A DNA stretch of 64,000 bases, from NCBI GenBank assembly GCA_035048495.1, contig JASUTR010000107.1:1-64000 (forward strand), written 5' to 3'. Under the pieces are notes generated by a model. That model ran no database searches, had not been told where the DNA came from, and was given only the letters and a program-made list of their open reading frames with translations. The translations under genes were made by a program, and so were the position numbers. The DNA comes from Euptelea pleiosperma (Eukaryota > Streptophyta > Magnoliopsida > Ranunculales > Eupteleaceae). Shown piece after piece: positions 22,098 to 33,820 of the stretch. The number at the start of each line of letters is the position of its first letter. Position 1 is the first letter of the stretch.

Positions 22098-22483
22098 AAG
22101 TAAAGGAGTAAAACTTCATGGACCTTCGATGGTCAAGCCACGTGGCAACATTAGAGGACGCTGACCATATGGATGTTTGGCCAATCCCTATGTGGCCTAC
22201 AAACCAATAATCAGCCTGGTTAGTGATTTCAAACCTTTAGATCCATGTACCCCAAATGGTGGTTACTGCTTAAATTCCCATGGTTAAAATCAACCCTTGA
22301 AAATGAATCAAATCCAATGCTTAGAAATCACTAATCAAGTTGATTTTTGGTTTGTAGGTGTATGGATTTGCCAAACATGCATATGGTTAGTGTCCTCTAA
22401 AATTGTGCCACGTGGCTCATATTGTGGGCGGTCATCGGCTTTGCTGACCGTCAGATGGTCAAAAAAGTTTCTCTTTAAGTTAA
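22098..22483. mobile_element. Foldback MITE with arms over 100 bp, copy 1
   Basis: The left arm at about 22125-22230 (AAGCCACGTGGCAACATTAG, ACCATATGGATGTTTGGCC, AAACCAATAATCAGCC, TTAGTGATTTC) is the imperfect reverse complement of the right arm at about 22324-22417. Weaker pairing extends the arms to about 22098 and 22483. The loop is about 90 bp. It carries no coding potential, so a non-autonomous DNA transposon fits. Each arm contains CCACGTGG, a G-box. Confidence 0.78.
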
Positions 22484-22636
22484 GGGCTTTTCTGTCATTT
22501 AACAAATTAGTTTACCCACGATTAATTTTCTCTCATTTGTCTCACAACTCTTCTCTCTCACGAACTGTTCTTCTCCCCAACTTCCTCTGATTAATTTTTT
22601 CTTTTTAGCTCAAATCTGTGAAAATTGTTCAGTAGT

Positions 22637-23152
22637 CATCTATGGCTACGCTTTACTGGTTCGGCCTTGGAGTCTACCATTTCGAAATTAATGGTCAGAA
22701 TTCTCTTTGATTTTTGAAGATTCTGAGCTTGTTTTGATCAATTTCGGCAATATTCTATTTCGTCTACTCCATTACAAGTCAGATCTGTTGTTTTCTCAAG
22801 CTATAGATCTATACAACAACGCAAATGGCGTTTGGGGTCCAGATCTCGTAAATTCGGGCTTTTGATTTTTATTCCCTTGCAGTTCATGGTGTCGAATACA
22901 CTTTTGGTGTTCACGAGTTTCCGACGACAGGGGTCTTCGAAGACGAACCGAAAACAATGCCCTGGATTCATGTTTTGTAAATCAATTCTGAACGGAAGAA
23001 CAGATCTAGCTCCCAAATATGTCTGAACGTTCATGGTGAAGATCGTGGAAGAATGCACAGGCAACACATACAATCTCATTACCAAGAACTGTAACCATTT
23101 CTGCAACTACGCGTGTCTAAGAAAGAGGAAAGCCAATCGCTTGTTGGGTTAA
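22637..23152 (+). pseudogene. deSI-like (PPPDE peptidase) pseudogene, copy 1
   Basis: The family are PPPDE-fold cysteine peptidases, including deSUMOylating isopeptidases. Exon remnant 22637-22693 reads GYA then, after one extra T, YWFGLGVYHFEI. A likely intron follows to CTTGCAG at 22882. The next exon reads HGVEYTFGVHEFPTTGVFED and EPK, then one extra A shifts the frame to QCPGFMFCKSILNGRTDLAP and KYV, then TGA, then EECTGNTYNLITKNCNHFCN, ending TAA at 23150-23152. The NCNHFC segment holds the family's catalytic cysteine, and His of HGVEY is the other expected catalytic residue. Two frameshifts and one stop make it non-functional. The N-terminal start of the family domain and the C-terminal end are also missing. 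Confidence 0.85.
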
Positions 23153-23228
23153 TTGACTCGCCAGAAACGGTAAGAAACCGATCCATTTAATGTTTGAATC
23201 AGGTCTTCCATACCTACTTTCAGGCCTT

Positions 23229-23549
23229 CTAATACCCAAATGGGCTGCCGTTAATCACAACTGAATGCACTGGTGATGTGATGCAAGTTTTAATCCAGCT
23301 GATTCGTTTAAGAGGAAGGTCCAGGGCTTGAATGAAAACGAGAATAATATCCCAACTAACTGTATCATACGCTTTCTTGAGGTTTCTTTTCGCAGCACAT
23401 CTGGGATGACCACCATCTCTATGATAATTTTGAAGGATGCCATGAGTGAGGAGGATAGATGTTTCTACCCTTAATGAGTGCAGACTGGGTGAGGGTATTT
23501 TATAATCTATATTTTGATTTTGCAAGAAATTAAGTTTCCCTCTCAACAT
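23229..23549 (-). mobile_element. LINE reverse-transcriptase fragment, copy 1
   Basis: A 106-codon minus-strand frame includes NYHRDGGHPRCAAKRNLKKA, YDTVSWDIILVF, ISWIKTCITSPVHSVVINGS and PFGY. This is the central part of the plant L1-type LINE RT domain (HPRCAxKxDLxKAYDTVxWxF and SPxFSVxINGSPxGYF). It stops before the catalytic DD box. It lies 76 bp after the deSI-like pseudogene on the opposite strand. Confidence 0.85.
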
Positions 23550-24602
23550 GGTATTGATGGGATAGTTTCTAAATTGGGTTCAGTTTATTCAAAGAGTTAA
23601 GTTGGTAGAATCTTTTGATTATTGTTTTAGTAAGTTGTTTGGATGTGTTGCAAGTCAAGTTATCAAAATAGATTGAGGACTAAGTATTCATGTTTTTGTT
23701 GATAAAGTTAAGAAGCTTATTTTTGAGAGGTTTCTGTCCTTGACTCTGCCTAATTCAAAGATGCCAACCATGGAGTTCTTAGTGTCGGTCCCTATACCTG
23801 ATCTTGATTGTAATCTCAGGGAGATACTGCATCACCGATCCACGTCTTCCTGGACTGATTCAAGGTCCAGTCTACTTAGGCTCGAGTCCATGGCTCCACT
23901 TGGTTGATGTTCTGCGCTGCAACCATGAAATTGCTAGTTCTATCCCAGTTTACCCACCCAAAGAAAGAACATATAGCTAAACACTTCCTTCTTCTTTTAC
24001 CCATAAAAAGGAACTAAAAAAATAAATAAATTAGTTTAACACTTCTTTTTCATCACATACATTTATCAATTGGGGTCATGATTCGTGAATTTCTTCCCAT
24101 ATAGTCCTTAGTTTGCAACAGTAATTGTATGACTCTGTCAATAAATGAGTCTTTATCTTTGATTTAAAACATCAATATAGCTCATGTGTTTATAAATATT
24201 CCAATATTATACCAAGATATGCTAGCCCAATAGCTTTCCAATATAGATAAGTTTGCCTAGTAGTTTGATAGTTTGATTGTGGTAGGAGTTTCTACTAGAA
24301 TTTGATTAGGATTACGAAGTTTGATTCATAATTTCTGTAAAACAGATGTAATCACTTATTTTCTAGAGAGAGAGAATTGATGAAGTAAAATTTTACTTTG
24401 AGGCGAAGACTTCACTTGTGAAGAGTGATTCTTCATTGAATGGTGGATTCCGTTCTTGGACTGTTGAATTCCAGTTCCGTGTTCTTCCGCTCGCACTAGT
24501 GTAGAATGAGCTCTACCATTCTACACCAAAGTTATATTAGGAACATCAAGGAGATCTGGAATTCCAACCTTTCAAAGAGCTGCTATTTGTGAATAGCATT
24601 CT
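23550..24602. other. Mostly non-coding stretch with a 48-codon unrecognised ORF
   Basis: The plus-strand frame from ATG 23761 to TGA 23907 (MPTMEFLVSVPIPDLDCNLR and on) is open, and extends upstream without ATG to about 23695. I do not recognise it. The rest is AT-rich with no feature. Counterparts are 46366-47418, with the ORF at 46577-46723. Confidence 0.35.
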
Positions 24603-25293
24603 ATTTGGAAAGAGGACTTGGAAATGAAGAACGTGGATTTTAGCTCTATTCCATTATGGATCTCATTCTTTAACCTCCCGTTCTGATCAGCAAAAGTTCT
24701 CAGCATCATTGGAAGTGTAATTGGAAAACCTCTCTTCCCTTTTCACAAAAAAGGAATAGCTTATGCTTGTCTTTGTATTGAAGTCTTTGTAGATGAAGCT
24801 TTGCCAAATTCGGTTCCTATTCACCTCGACAATAGAGATACACTTGAACATAAAGTCGAGTTCAGTTGGGTGACTCCTTGAAAGGACACATACCTAATCA
24901 ATGTGGAATTGGAAAAATTGCTTCTAAGTAAATTTGGTTGGAGAAAAAAACCAGCAGAACTGAGCCTTCAAAAGGTTCACATCATTTCAACTCAACTGGG
25001 AAGATAGTTTAATCTAACCTGGGGAAAATCATGATTCATCTTTGGATGATACTCACAATGTTCAACCTAGTTCTGAGATCCATGCCAGGTCACCTTCTGT
25101 TTGTGAAAATCACTAGATGATAGAAGCTATTCATAGCCCAACCTTAAGGGTAATAGTGAGTAATAGAAAGTTATTTGCAGACATTTCTATTTGGTCTACA
25201 TACAACTATTGAGGAACAGCCTCATCTAAACTTAAATGTTCAACCGAATTCTGAGATCCATGATTGGTCCCCTTTCTGTTTGTGAAAATCACA
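24603..25293 (+). mobile_element. LINE ORF1 (DUF4283-type) remnant, copy 1
   Basis: The plus strand reads IWKEDLEMKNVDFSSIPLWI, SFFNLPF, stop, SAKVLSIIGSVIGKPLFPFH, GIAYACLCIEVFVDEALPNS and VPIHLDNRDTLEHKVEFSWV with another stop at 24879. This is the DUF4283 nucleic-acid-binding region of LINE ORF1 proteins (PVWVxLxxLPxxxWSxxALSxIGSxIGKPL). More degenerate sequence continues to about 25293, with a duplicated NVQPxSEIH segment. Confidence 0.8.
25058..25293 (+). repeat. Diverged direct repeat of about 58 bp within the LINE remnant
   Basis: 25058-25114 and 25236-25293 share ATGTTCAACC, TTCTGAGATCCATG and TTCTGTTTGTGAAAATCAC with scattered differences, 178 bp apart. It is an older internal duplication, repeated at 47874-48109. 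Confidence 0.75.
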
Positions 25294-25699
25294 AGATTTG
25301 GTTGGTAGTGCTCCATTGAACCATCTTTGTGACAAATTTTGTATTGCCAATTAGAGGGCATGAAATCGGCGCACTTGACATATCCCAAAATTCGTCTATC
25401 CAAGATACAACTCAACTGGATGGACCAAAAAAAGATATTGTTGTTTCTTATTCACAAGATTTTCTGTAGATATAAACTCTTAATTTCTCTTCATGTTTAG
25501 TTGTAGGAACATATTAGTTACTTTCTACATTTTTGGTTTCCATAATTATCCTCAATTAGATCTTTATAACCATATCACGAAATTACACTAGAGGAAATAG
25601 ATTTTTTGTAGTTTTTCTACTTCACATAGAAGAGCATATTCGTTCGAAAGTCAAGACTCATGTGTTCTATGATTCTTTTTGAGGATCTTATTAGAAATT
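25294..25699. other. Junction stretch leading into copy 2
   Basis: AT-rich with no gene recognised. It leads without a break into the sequence equivalent to position 1. Counterpart 48110-48515 leads into copy 3. No repeat or element end marks the boundary, so the physical duplication breakpoint cannot be placed. Confidence 0.5.
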
Positions 25700-27077
25700 T
25701 TGATTTAGTTAAAGCTAGTACCTAGGAAAGTGCAATCGTGCAGCACACTCTGCACACTAAGCTTTACATCTATATTTGCCTGTAAGAATCTTATTGAGTA
25801 AGCTAACTATAATTATTCTTTTCTCTGTTGATGATTCATGCTGTTAACTTCATTGTAGAGAAATAATCTCATCCGTTCTACCGAAATAATCTGACAATAG
25901 TATATCTCATCACCATTCACAATAATTTCTCAACAACTTACAGCTCCACAGTGAATTTGAATTGATCTTAACCACTCTTCCTTCAAAAAATACTCATAAA
26001 TCTTTACCCTCCTATCATGGTATCAAGGACTATCTCAAAACCCAGCCAACAACATATAAAAGCCCAGGTATGTTTAAACTTTAAACTCATACACACTTGT
26101 AATGCCAGAAACTAGAATATGTGGGTGATATTTGCTCTATTTGTTAACATGAAAGAAACCACATTTTTGATGGATTGAGGCCCTCATTCTTGTTTGTTTT
26201 CTGTTAATATTATATTGTTATTTATGTGTGTTGACAGGGTATGCTTCAAGTTGCTTATCTTTGGCACTGCAATTTGATTAGATGCTGAAATAATAGCCTT
26301 ATAATCATGCTCTCGGTCGTACAAGTGGTATTTCATATTGCACCATAGAATGAAATTGTACTTCTTCATACCTACGTCACATTCAGATGGGTTTAGAGCA
26401 TCCAATCAAGTGGCTATATCTAGTACTTACCCATGCCCTAAAATTAACCCACTTGGACGATCTTAACCATCCTGTATATGGACTTCTTTTTCTGAACTGT
26501 TAATCAGATGGTCCAAGAAAAAAAGTCTACTTGGTAAATGGTTTGGATCATTCCATTAGATTGTGAGCAAATCCAAGATGGGATCCATTCATTGATGCAT
26601 AGTAATTTGCATTTAAAAATCAACTTTTTATTGCTTAGCACAATGGGGTTGGCCACAACCTAGAAACTATTGACACCTCTATAACCATTTTCAATTTTGT
26701 TTGAGTTCTCTAATTAAATGTAAGCATGTTTCTTTGATGACTGGCATTTTAAAACAATTCTCTGGAGGATTCATCTTTTTATTAATTTATTTGCTTATTT
26801 GATTTATGGAGCCAAGTACATTTATGAATACATACATATCAAAAAGAAAAACATAAACCATAATTTTTCTTCATTCCATTAAACACATCTCACAAAGAAG
26901 ATGGGTGTGTGGACAAGGAAATAGAACTTAGTTCTGAGTCTAATTGATTGGATCTTCATGATCAATTGATTGGACACTACAGAATATAAAATACACAATT
27001 TAAGATTTAAAATTTGATGTCATTTCTTGCTTTCAAAATTCCTTGCAACTTATGTGTTCTAATGTAATGTTGCACAG

Positions 27078-27121
27078 ATCCATTTCATGAGGTGAAGAGG
27101 AAGAGGGACAAGAAGAAAGAG
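27078..27121 (+). CDS. GIP1-like retained exon 1 (end of DUF1296 domain)
   Basis: 44 nt encoding (D)PFHEVKRKRDKKKE, the basic end of the family's N-terminal domain, with acceptor GCACAG and donor GTATGC. It ends on a codon boundary, which fits the acceptor at 29407 and gives KKKE-NTGYRD. The equivalents are 1379-1423 in copy 1 (45 nt, frameshifted) and 49894-49937 in copy 3. Confidence 0.85.
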
Positions 27122-27637
27122 GTATGCTGTGTATGAACCCTTGCAGATTTATAATCAAGTGTTTTATGTCGAAGTGCACATAATCTGTGTTCATATTGGC
27201 TGAGCTTATGATGATCATTTTTTTTCTTCGGAATCACCTGTTTTTATTTTTTAACAATTGTGTTAGACTGTTAATTTTTTTTTTGATAAGTGTCATGTTA
27301 TAATGTTAATTACCTGCTCAATCTTATTTTCTTACAAGACTAGGTTGCGGTCCTCTCTTGTAGGATGTGCATTTCCTTTTTTTTTTCTCCTCTAAAAATA
27401 CAGTATTCTTTCATGTGGTTGTGAACAAAAATGAAAATTGATTCCACCCTTTAATGTAATCTTAAGGATGCCAACTTGAATAACTTAAGATTTTGCAAAA
27501 ATGAATTTATAATTTGGGTCTTAAAATGTTGTTTTTTTTGGCAAGGTTTGTGTTAATAATGAAAATTCATGATAATATTTGGGGTAGACCCTATTGGCAA
27601 AGAACATATATAGTGGAAGACTGGAATCTTTGCACGC

Positions 27638-27923
27638 CCCAACAGATGCCAAAAGCTTGAATAAATTGCTGTCAAATCCAATCCCAGAAATCACAATGAA
27701 GAAGACGGTGGTTGAGTGTTTCATGACAATTTTTGCAAAAGGTAACAAATATTGGGCATGATTTCCTATGACTTATCAAGTGATCAACCATAAGAATTTT
27801 GTTAAGGGATGTTGACCATAGAACAAATGCCACTTTAGGTGAAACCTCCACAAAAACCTCGTTTGTAAGGAAGATTTACTAGAATCCATAAGAGCGGATA
27901 CAAAAAATGGACAAATTTTTTTC
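27638..27923 (-). mobile_element. LINE zf-RVT remnant, copy 2
   Basis: Same element as at 1940-2225, at offset 25,698, in the same intron. Confidence 0.7.
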
Positions 27924-28223
27924 CTTCCGGCATTTCAAAAATGCGTCTTCCTTTACATTATCCAATACCTTAACCTCTTTCTAATCATGTAGTTGTATTC
28001 TAAAAAGTGGATTGCAAACAACTCAATCTTTGAGCTTCTCAAAATAACATGATATAACACTGCAATATCATAAAGAGGAGAAACATTCAAGTGGACTTTA
28101 GATTCGTCATACCATTAATCTTCTCAAAATGTAACTCTTTTGCCCGATCCCACTTTCAATTGAACTCCTGTGTTCATCACATATTAGTTATTCCTTTCCA
28201 TACACAACTTTGCTTTTGTAGAG

Positions 28224-28609
28224 CTTTTGGATTGCATTGCCAGTCCTAAGCTTTTGGAGAGGTATTCCGTTTGACATGCTGGGAGCTGTGGAAAGAAGAA
28301 ATCGTCAGATATTCAAAGAGAAGGAGGCCGCGTTTGAAGAGATTGTTATGAGCGTCAAAGCTACACTGTATCATTGGGGTTCAGTTATTCCTGAACTTCA
28401 AGGGTTTAGAATCTTTAGATTTGAGGATTTTGTATTTCGGTGGGTGTGTTTGATTTTGTAGTTGTTAGCTCTTCTTGTTGGGCTGCCTTTGGGAGGTGGG
28501 GTTTTTTTGGTTGTTGTCTTTTGGCTTGGCCTTTTCCGCTACTGTATAGTTTCTTTTTGGGTCCTTCTAGGTCATGTCTTTAATTCAAATCTTTTACCTA
28601 TCAAAAAAA
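28224..28609 (+). mobile_element. LINE 3' end, copy 2
   Basis: Counterpart of 2526-2911. Confidence 0.65.
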
Positions 28610-29407
28610 TTCATTAATTCCAACTCATGCCTTCCAAATACAAACACCACATAAAGAATTCAACACATTGTTGGATACCCCAAATTTTGACTTCTATATT
28701 TACTTTCAATACTTCTCAAAAGGCTTTGAAAGCCCCATACCTTGAAAAGCCACCTGCTCCAAAACAGCTATTCATCAATCCCGAAGGTCTCAAAACTAGA
28801 CCTCTTGTTTCCTTTGGGTAATAAACCATATTCCAAATCCACTAAATGCTACTTCTTTTCATCTACTTTATTATGGTAGGAATTTTCTTTTCAATACCTA
28901 ATGTTGATATATACATGGTCATGTACCCACATCGGGAATGGGGACTGGAGAGCTTCTTCTTCTTCTTCTTCTTCTCTCTCTCTCTCTCTCTCGATTTGTT
29001 TGGGGACCAGAGAACTTTCGATCTTGATTTGAGTTTTTTATAGTTTTTTACCACACAGCTTGGCCTTTTTTTATTATTATTGTTATTATAAAAGAATTGC
29101 TGTAATTCGGTAACAATATGAAATTATAGTGATTTAACAAATTGACTGAATTAATTGGGTTGAATTCATGCTGAAGTTTTATATTTTCTATATATTAGTT
29201 ATGCTTTGTTTCTTGCCAAAATTCCGCATAAATTCGTTCAAATTTTTGGAATTTGGGGAATTTTAAGACCAATGCTTTAATATTTAGTTTCATTTATCTA
29301 TGTTCATTAAAGGAATTGGATGCGTAAAAAAATGGATTTTGATTATTTTGAAAAAGAGATTGCTTTAATTTAACAGTCGACTTACAAATTTATTCATCTA
29401 TGCTCAG

Positions 29408-29534
29408 AATACAGGTTACAGGGATTTTTCAGAACCAAGACCACATATAGAGCATACAGGACACTCGACGAAATCTCGTACATTTTCAGATCGCAATGCT
29501 CAAAGAGGAGGTTATGCCCGGAATGCTTTACCTG
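29408..29534 (+). CDS. GIP1-like retained exon 2
   Basis: 127 nt encoding NTGYRDFSEPRPHIEHTG and on to RNAQRGGYARNALPG. There are two candidate acceptors: CTCAG before 29408, which is in phase with retained exon 1, and AATACAG before 29415, 7 nt further on. Equivalents are 3709-3835 and 52224-52350. Confidence 0.82.
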
Positions 29535-29988
29535 GTAATGCAAAATGATATTGACTCCAATACTTGCTTTATCCTTTATTTTTATTTCTGCTTGTCATTT
29601 ACTTGCCCCTACTTTTTCACATGGCATCGCATATGTATCTATGTTATCACAATTTATTGTTGCAACCTGATGATGCTTGATCTCTGCCTAGTTGTTTAAT
29701 GAAGGTTGGAACCTTAAGGGAAGCCTTTAATCTGTCATTTCTTGGCTTAATATTTCAAATCACATTACCGGTACTTTACTCCGTGTTTAGCATGTGGATT
29801 CTTCTGCTTTGATCATGTGAACACCAGGTTTTTAATGAGGGGTAGCCTTTTTGTTGACTGTTTTCATCCATAATCCAACTTGTACGGATTATTGGTTGCT
29901 CACAATTGCTTGCTTTAGATTGATAAAAAAGAAAATGTTTGCTTTGGCCTCATACCCGTCGGGCAACAATCCCCTTGCATTGGAAGTG

Positions 29989-30309
29989 CGTTGGCATCAT
30001 CGTCCTCATCATCAACATCATCATGATCATCAGTGCTTATCCCAACTGAATCGTATTTCGCCATTCAACTCTATCTATAGGCCTATAGCTATATCTTCTG
30101 TTAAGGCACATGTCTTCAGATATTTTTTTATTACCTCAATCCATGTCTTTATCGTTCTTCCTGTCACCCTTTTAGGGCCTTCAATCTGCACCGAAACTCC
30201 TTCTCACTGGTATCATTTTTTGGTCTTTGTTTTACATGGCCAAACCATCCCAATTAGCTTTGCTTTATTTTATCCTCTATTGGGACTACTAGATTATCTT
30301 GGGTGTTAT
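29989..30309 (-). mobile_element. RTE-type 3' end, copy 2
   Basis: Counterpart of 4290-4610, in the intron between retained exons 2 and 3. Confidence 0.7.
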
Positions 30310-30648
30310 GCTCATTTCTGATTTCGTCTTTTCCTAGTCTTTCTACTCATCCATCTTAATATCCATACATTGATTTTCATCTGAGTCATTTATCTTATGG
30401 ATTGCTGAATTTATCAATTATGCACAAATGTTTTCTTCATTGATTTATTGCCAATTTGGTCACGAGGCCCTTTTGTTTGGATAATATGCTGTCTTCTACA
30501 CAAATTTTTCCCTACTGACTTATGGAATCACCTTTGTCGTTTTATGTTCTTTGACGTGTACGATGGCTGACTGTTCCTTCTGGATACACAAGCCCTACTA
30601 TTGGTTTATTGGTGTAACAATTGATGGATAAAATCTGACTAGATGCAG

Positions 30649-30781
30649 GAATCAGCCGAGAGTTTCGTATTGTGAGAGACAACAGAGCTAATCAAAATAT
30701 GGATAAGGAAATAAAGCCTGCATCGCCTCAGTGTTCAACTTCTGCTAATGAGCAAGTGATCTCAAATGTTTCTGAAAGGAG
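30649..30781 (+). CDS. GIP1-like retained exon 3
   Basis: 133 nt encoding GISREFRVVRDNRANQNMDK and on to NEQVISNVSER. The ISREFRVVRDNR segment is typical of the family. Copy 1 has GGA (Gly) at 5009-5011 where copies 2 and 3 have GAA (Glu). Equivalents are 4950-5082 and 53465-53597. Confidence 0.85.
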
Positions 30782-31118
30782 GTACTGTTATTTGTTTTCT
30801 CTGTCTTATTGAATCTCATACACTTGCTTCTACGTCATATTGTAATTCGCATCCCATCTATGTGGCAAAGAGTTGCTCTAAGGTACCATATTGTGCAGTT
30901 TATCTTTAAACAATAAACTAATTGTGATACTTCGATAGTTTAACATGAAGCCAATGCTCTGTCTGCTGTGAAATAGTTTCATCCAGCTGGCAGTTTTTGC
31001 CCATGTTATGCAATGTATTAAAATAGACAACTTTTCTAGGGATTTTGAGCCCAATGGTTATTTTTTTGTTTTCTCTGTTTGAACCTATGCTCATATTCCT
31101 CTTTTCCTCTTTCTGCAG

Positions 31119-31735
31119 CTTAACAGGGATTCTAACTGATCAAAAGCACTCAGGTGCCAGAAACTCAGAGTGGCAGAAGTCATCTCAAGCTTTAAATGGG
31201 CCCTCTGACTCTGGCCCCAGACGTACTCGAGATGCTAATTCAAATGGCACTTATAGGAAAGAATTATTGGAAGAGACGCGGGCAACAGTCCCAAACTCAG
31301 GTTCTCGGTTGCCGGAACTGAAGCCACATGATTCTCAACGATACTCTGCACCACTGGCATCAAACAATTCTGTCGTTGGGTTGTATTCCTCATCTTCAGA
31401 CCCAGTTCACGTGCCGTCTCCTGATTCCAGATCACCTGGTATGGTTGGGGCTATTAAACGTGAAGTTGGAGTGGTGGGTGTTCGCCGACAGTCTTCTGAA
31501 AATTCCTCTAAACATTCATCTGTTCCAAGCAGCGCTTTCTCGAATTCACTCTTGGGAAAGGATATTTCTGCATCAACAGAATCATTTCGACCCTCTACTG
31601 CCATAACGATAAGTGATCAACATGGTCAAACAGCAGTACCTGATTCGGTTATGTCAAACATATCTGTTAACAGATCTTTCTCGAGCAATCAATATAGTAG
31701 CAAACCTCATCAACAGCTCATGGGCCATCAGAAAG
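31119..31735 (+). CDS. GIP1-like retained exon 4 (large Ser-rich exon)
   Basis: 617 nt, the longest exon, encoding a low-complexity Ser/Asn-rich region with the conserved blocks SSSSDPVHVPSPDSRS and VGAIKREVGVVGVRRQSSEN, ending ...PHQQLMGHQK. The acceptor is preceded by a good pyrimidine tract (TTTCTGCAG). An open frame runs past the donor into the intron to 31785 and should not be taken as the exon end. Equivalents are 5420-6036 and 53935-54551. Confidence 0.87.
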
Positions 31736-32368
31736 GTATAATCTTTGTCACACGAAAATTGGTACAGAAATTAATATTGCACTGAATGATGACCTTATCT
31801 CTTCGTCTAACATACTGTTGTATTAATTGGGAAACAGGTTTCTCAGTTAGAATTCATCTTCATTCACGTACATGTTGACTACATGCTGTATATTTGTTTT
31901 CACTGTCTAGGAAGTTGATTATACTCTAATAATCTAATTAACTGATGTAGTAATGGTAATATTTGTGAGGTAAAGGTATGCAAGAGGTTAACTAATTGTG
32001 TGGTGGACAATGTCAGAAACAATAAAAATGAACGTATGACATAAATATTGAGTTTACTTTTTTTTGGAGGGCTGACTTTATAATCTTAATTTGCCATTTC
32101 ATCCAAATGAGCCTTAATTTATGTGCTCATCTTCTGTTTAATAAAGTAAGGGAGTAATGCAATTCCCAGAGCAATTTATTTTCAAATCTTGGTTTGCCGA
32201 GAGATATAATATATAATTGGTTGCAAAAGTGAACAACAGTTGGTACTTAGTAGTGGTTGTTGTAGGATAAGACTGCTAATGTACAAAGGTCATCTTTCGA
32301 TCAATACTTTTCATTCACATTTGTTTCTAGAGTTTGGGAGCAGACTTTAACTATGCTCCTTGATGCAG

Positions 32369-32708
32369 CTCCACAGCCCAATAAGGAATGGAAACCAAAA
32401 CCAAGTCAAAAGTCCAGCCTCATAAGCCCTGGAGTAATAGGAGCAGCTGCAACCCCCATTTCACCAATAGCAGAAAATTCTACAGACTCAGAAATGGAAG
32501 CAGATCACTTGCAGGAGAAGCTTTCATGAGTGAACTTCTTGGAGAATCAGCATGTAATCATACCACAGCATCTTCGAGTCCCCGAGGCTGACCGCATAAG
32601 GCTGACCTTTGGCAGCTTTGGAGCAGGATTTGACTCTACCAAGAGCTTTGTGTCTGAGTTTCAAGCACTTGGCAGTGCAGAACAATCAAATGATGAGCCT
32701 TCTGCAAG
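32369..32708 (+). CDS. GIP1-like retained exon 5, interrupted by TGA
   Basis: 340 nt encoding APQPNKEWKPKPSQKSS and on to LQEKLS, then TGA at 32527-32529, then VNFLENQHVIIPQHLRVPEA and RLTFGSFGAGF in the same frame. Both sides match the family, so the stop lies inside a normal exon. Equivalents are 6670-7009 (stop 6828-6830) and 55185-55524 (stop 55343-55345). Confidence 0.87.
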
Positions 32709-32826
32709 GTTTGTGCTATTTCTTGGCTACTCTTCTTGTTATGGTTCCTTGGTTCTATTAGGAATTGTTGTGCCAAATGTGGTTCTTATTTTAATATAAC
32801 TATCACTCATAATTTTTTTTTTTGTG

Positions 32827-33042
32827 CTATCATCATCATTATTATTATTGTTAATCGCGCCTTATCCCAGGACTTTTGGTGTTGACAATTTGTGGTATGT
32901 AAATTATTATTAATTGGTCAGAGTCTTCCCTACCTTACTGTGGTTGGGGTCCAAGTCTTCTTAGTAACTATATTTGAATGGAGGATGAACGGGATTCATG
33001 CAGCCAACCCCATATAGTTGGGATGGTGATGATTATGAATTT
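32827..33042. mobile_element. SINE/RTE-tail-like insertion, copy 2
   Basis: Counterpart of 7128-7343. Confidence 0.45.
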
Positions 33043-33189
33043 ATGCTATTTAAAGAACAATGCCTGTATGTAGTTTATCAGAAAAATAATATATGTATGT
33101 AAAATAAATGCTTCAAAGAAAACTAAATTGCTGATGTATAAGAAAACAATTTGCACGAGCTTATAATAATAAGGTGACATGAATGGCAG

Positions 33190-33442
33190 TGCTTCAGCTC
33201 TGACAGCCTCCAGTGAAGATGTTTCTGGTGGCAACCAGCTAGATTTACTAGATGACCAAGGTGGACCTTCCGGATTTGATTCTCCAGCATCAACTGCGAC
33301 TTCTGAGCATCCATTGCCTGATAAGAGTCCGCATAATCTGGAGAACTATACAGATATTGGATTAGTTCGAACCGATAGCCCTTCCTACACTCCAGCGGAG
33401 CCACAGCAGCTGCAAGATTCTCCTAATTTGCCAAGTTTCCCG
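33190..33442 (+). CDS. GIP1-like retained exon 6
   Basis: 253 nt encoding ASALTASSEDVSGGNQLDLL and on to NLENYTDIGLVRTDSPSYTP and LPSFP. The acceptor ATGGCAG lacks a strong pyrimidine tract, but the donor GTGAGT is consensus and phases match both neighbours. Equivalents are 7491-7743 and 56006-56258. Confidence 0.85.
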
Positions 33443-33727
33443 GTGAGTCCAGTCCCAAGCTTAGCAACTCATATGTCAAATCTTAATCTGTTAACCCCTA
33501 ATTTTATGGCCAAGGGTTTTGAGTGGGAGTTGGTACTTGAGAATTGGCGTTTAACATTAAGATACTGAACATAAGCTTTCATTTCAAAGGATAAATGGTT
33601 GCATTCAGAGGCACAGCTGTCCTGCTTTGAATTGTCGATAGATATCATATTGTAGAGAATGCAAGTTTACGTAGGTTGTGATCTACACTTTTCAGTCTAA
33701 ATTATTCTTATTCTGGTTTGCAAGCAG

Positions 33728-33820
33728 ACATATGATCCCCAGACTGGTTATGATGTGCCATTTTTCAGACCGGCAATGGACGACACTGTACGGGGACAGG
33801 GTTTACCATCTCCGCAAGAG
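33728..33820 (+). CDS. GIP1-like retained exon 7
   Basis: 93 nt, 31 codons in phase 0, encoding TYDPQTGYDVPFFRPAMDD and on to GQGLPSPQE, a strongly conserved block of the family. Equivalents are 8029-8121 and 56544-56636. Confidence 0.87.

Larger units (their letters stand above)
1..25699. repeat. Tandem segmental duplication, copy 1 (long form)
   Basis: Position 1 aligns with 25700 and 48516, and collinear sequence follows. The offset to copy 2 is 25,698-25,699 up to about 9682 and about 22,816-22,867 after 12514, so copy 1 carries a 2.83-kb block the other copies lack. Outside that block and the patch at 787-1416, only scattered substitutions were noticed, for example 5010, 8667, 20028, 20172 and 21112. 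The true left edge may lie before the window, so this boundary is only the window edge. Confidence 0.95.
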
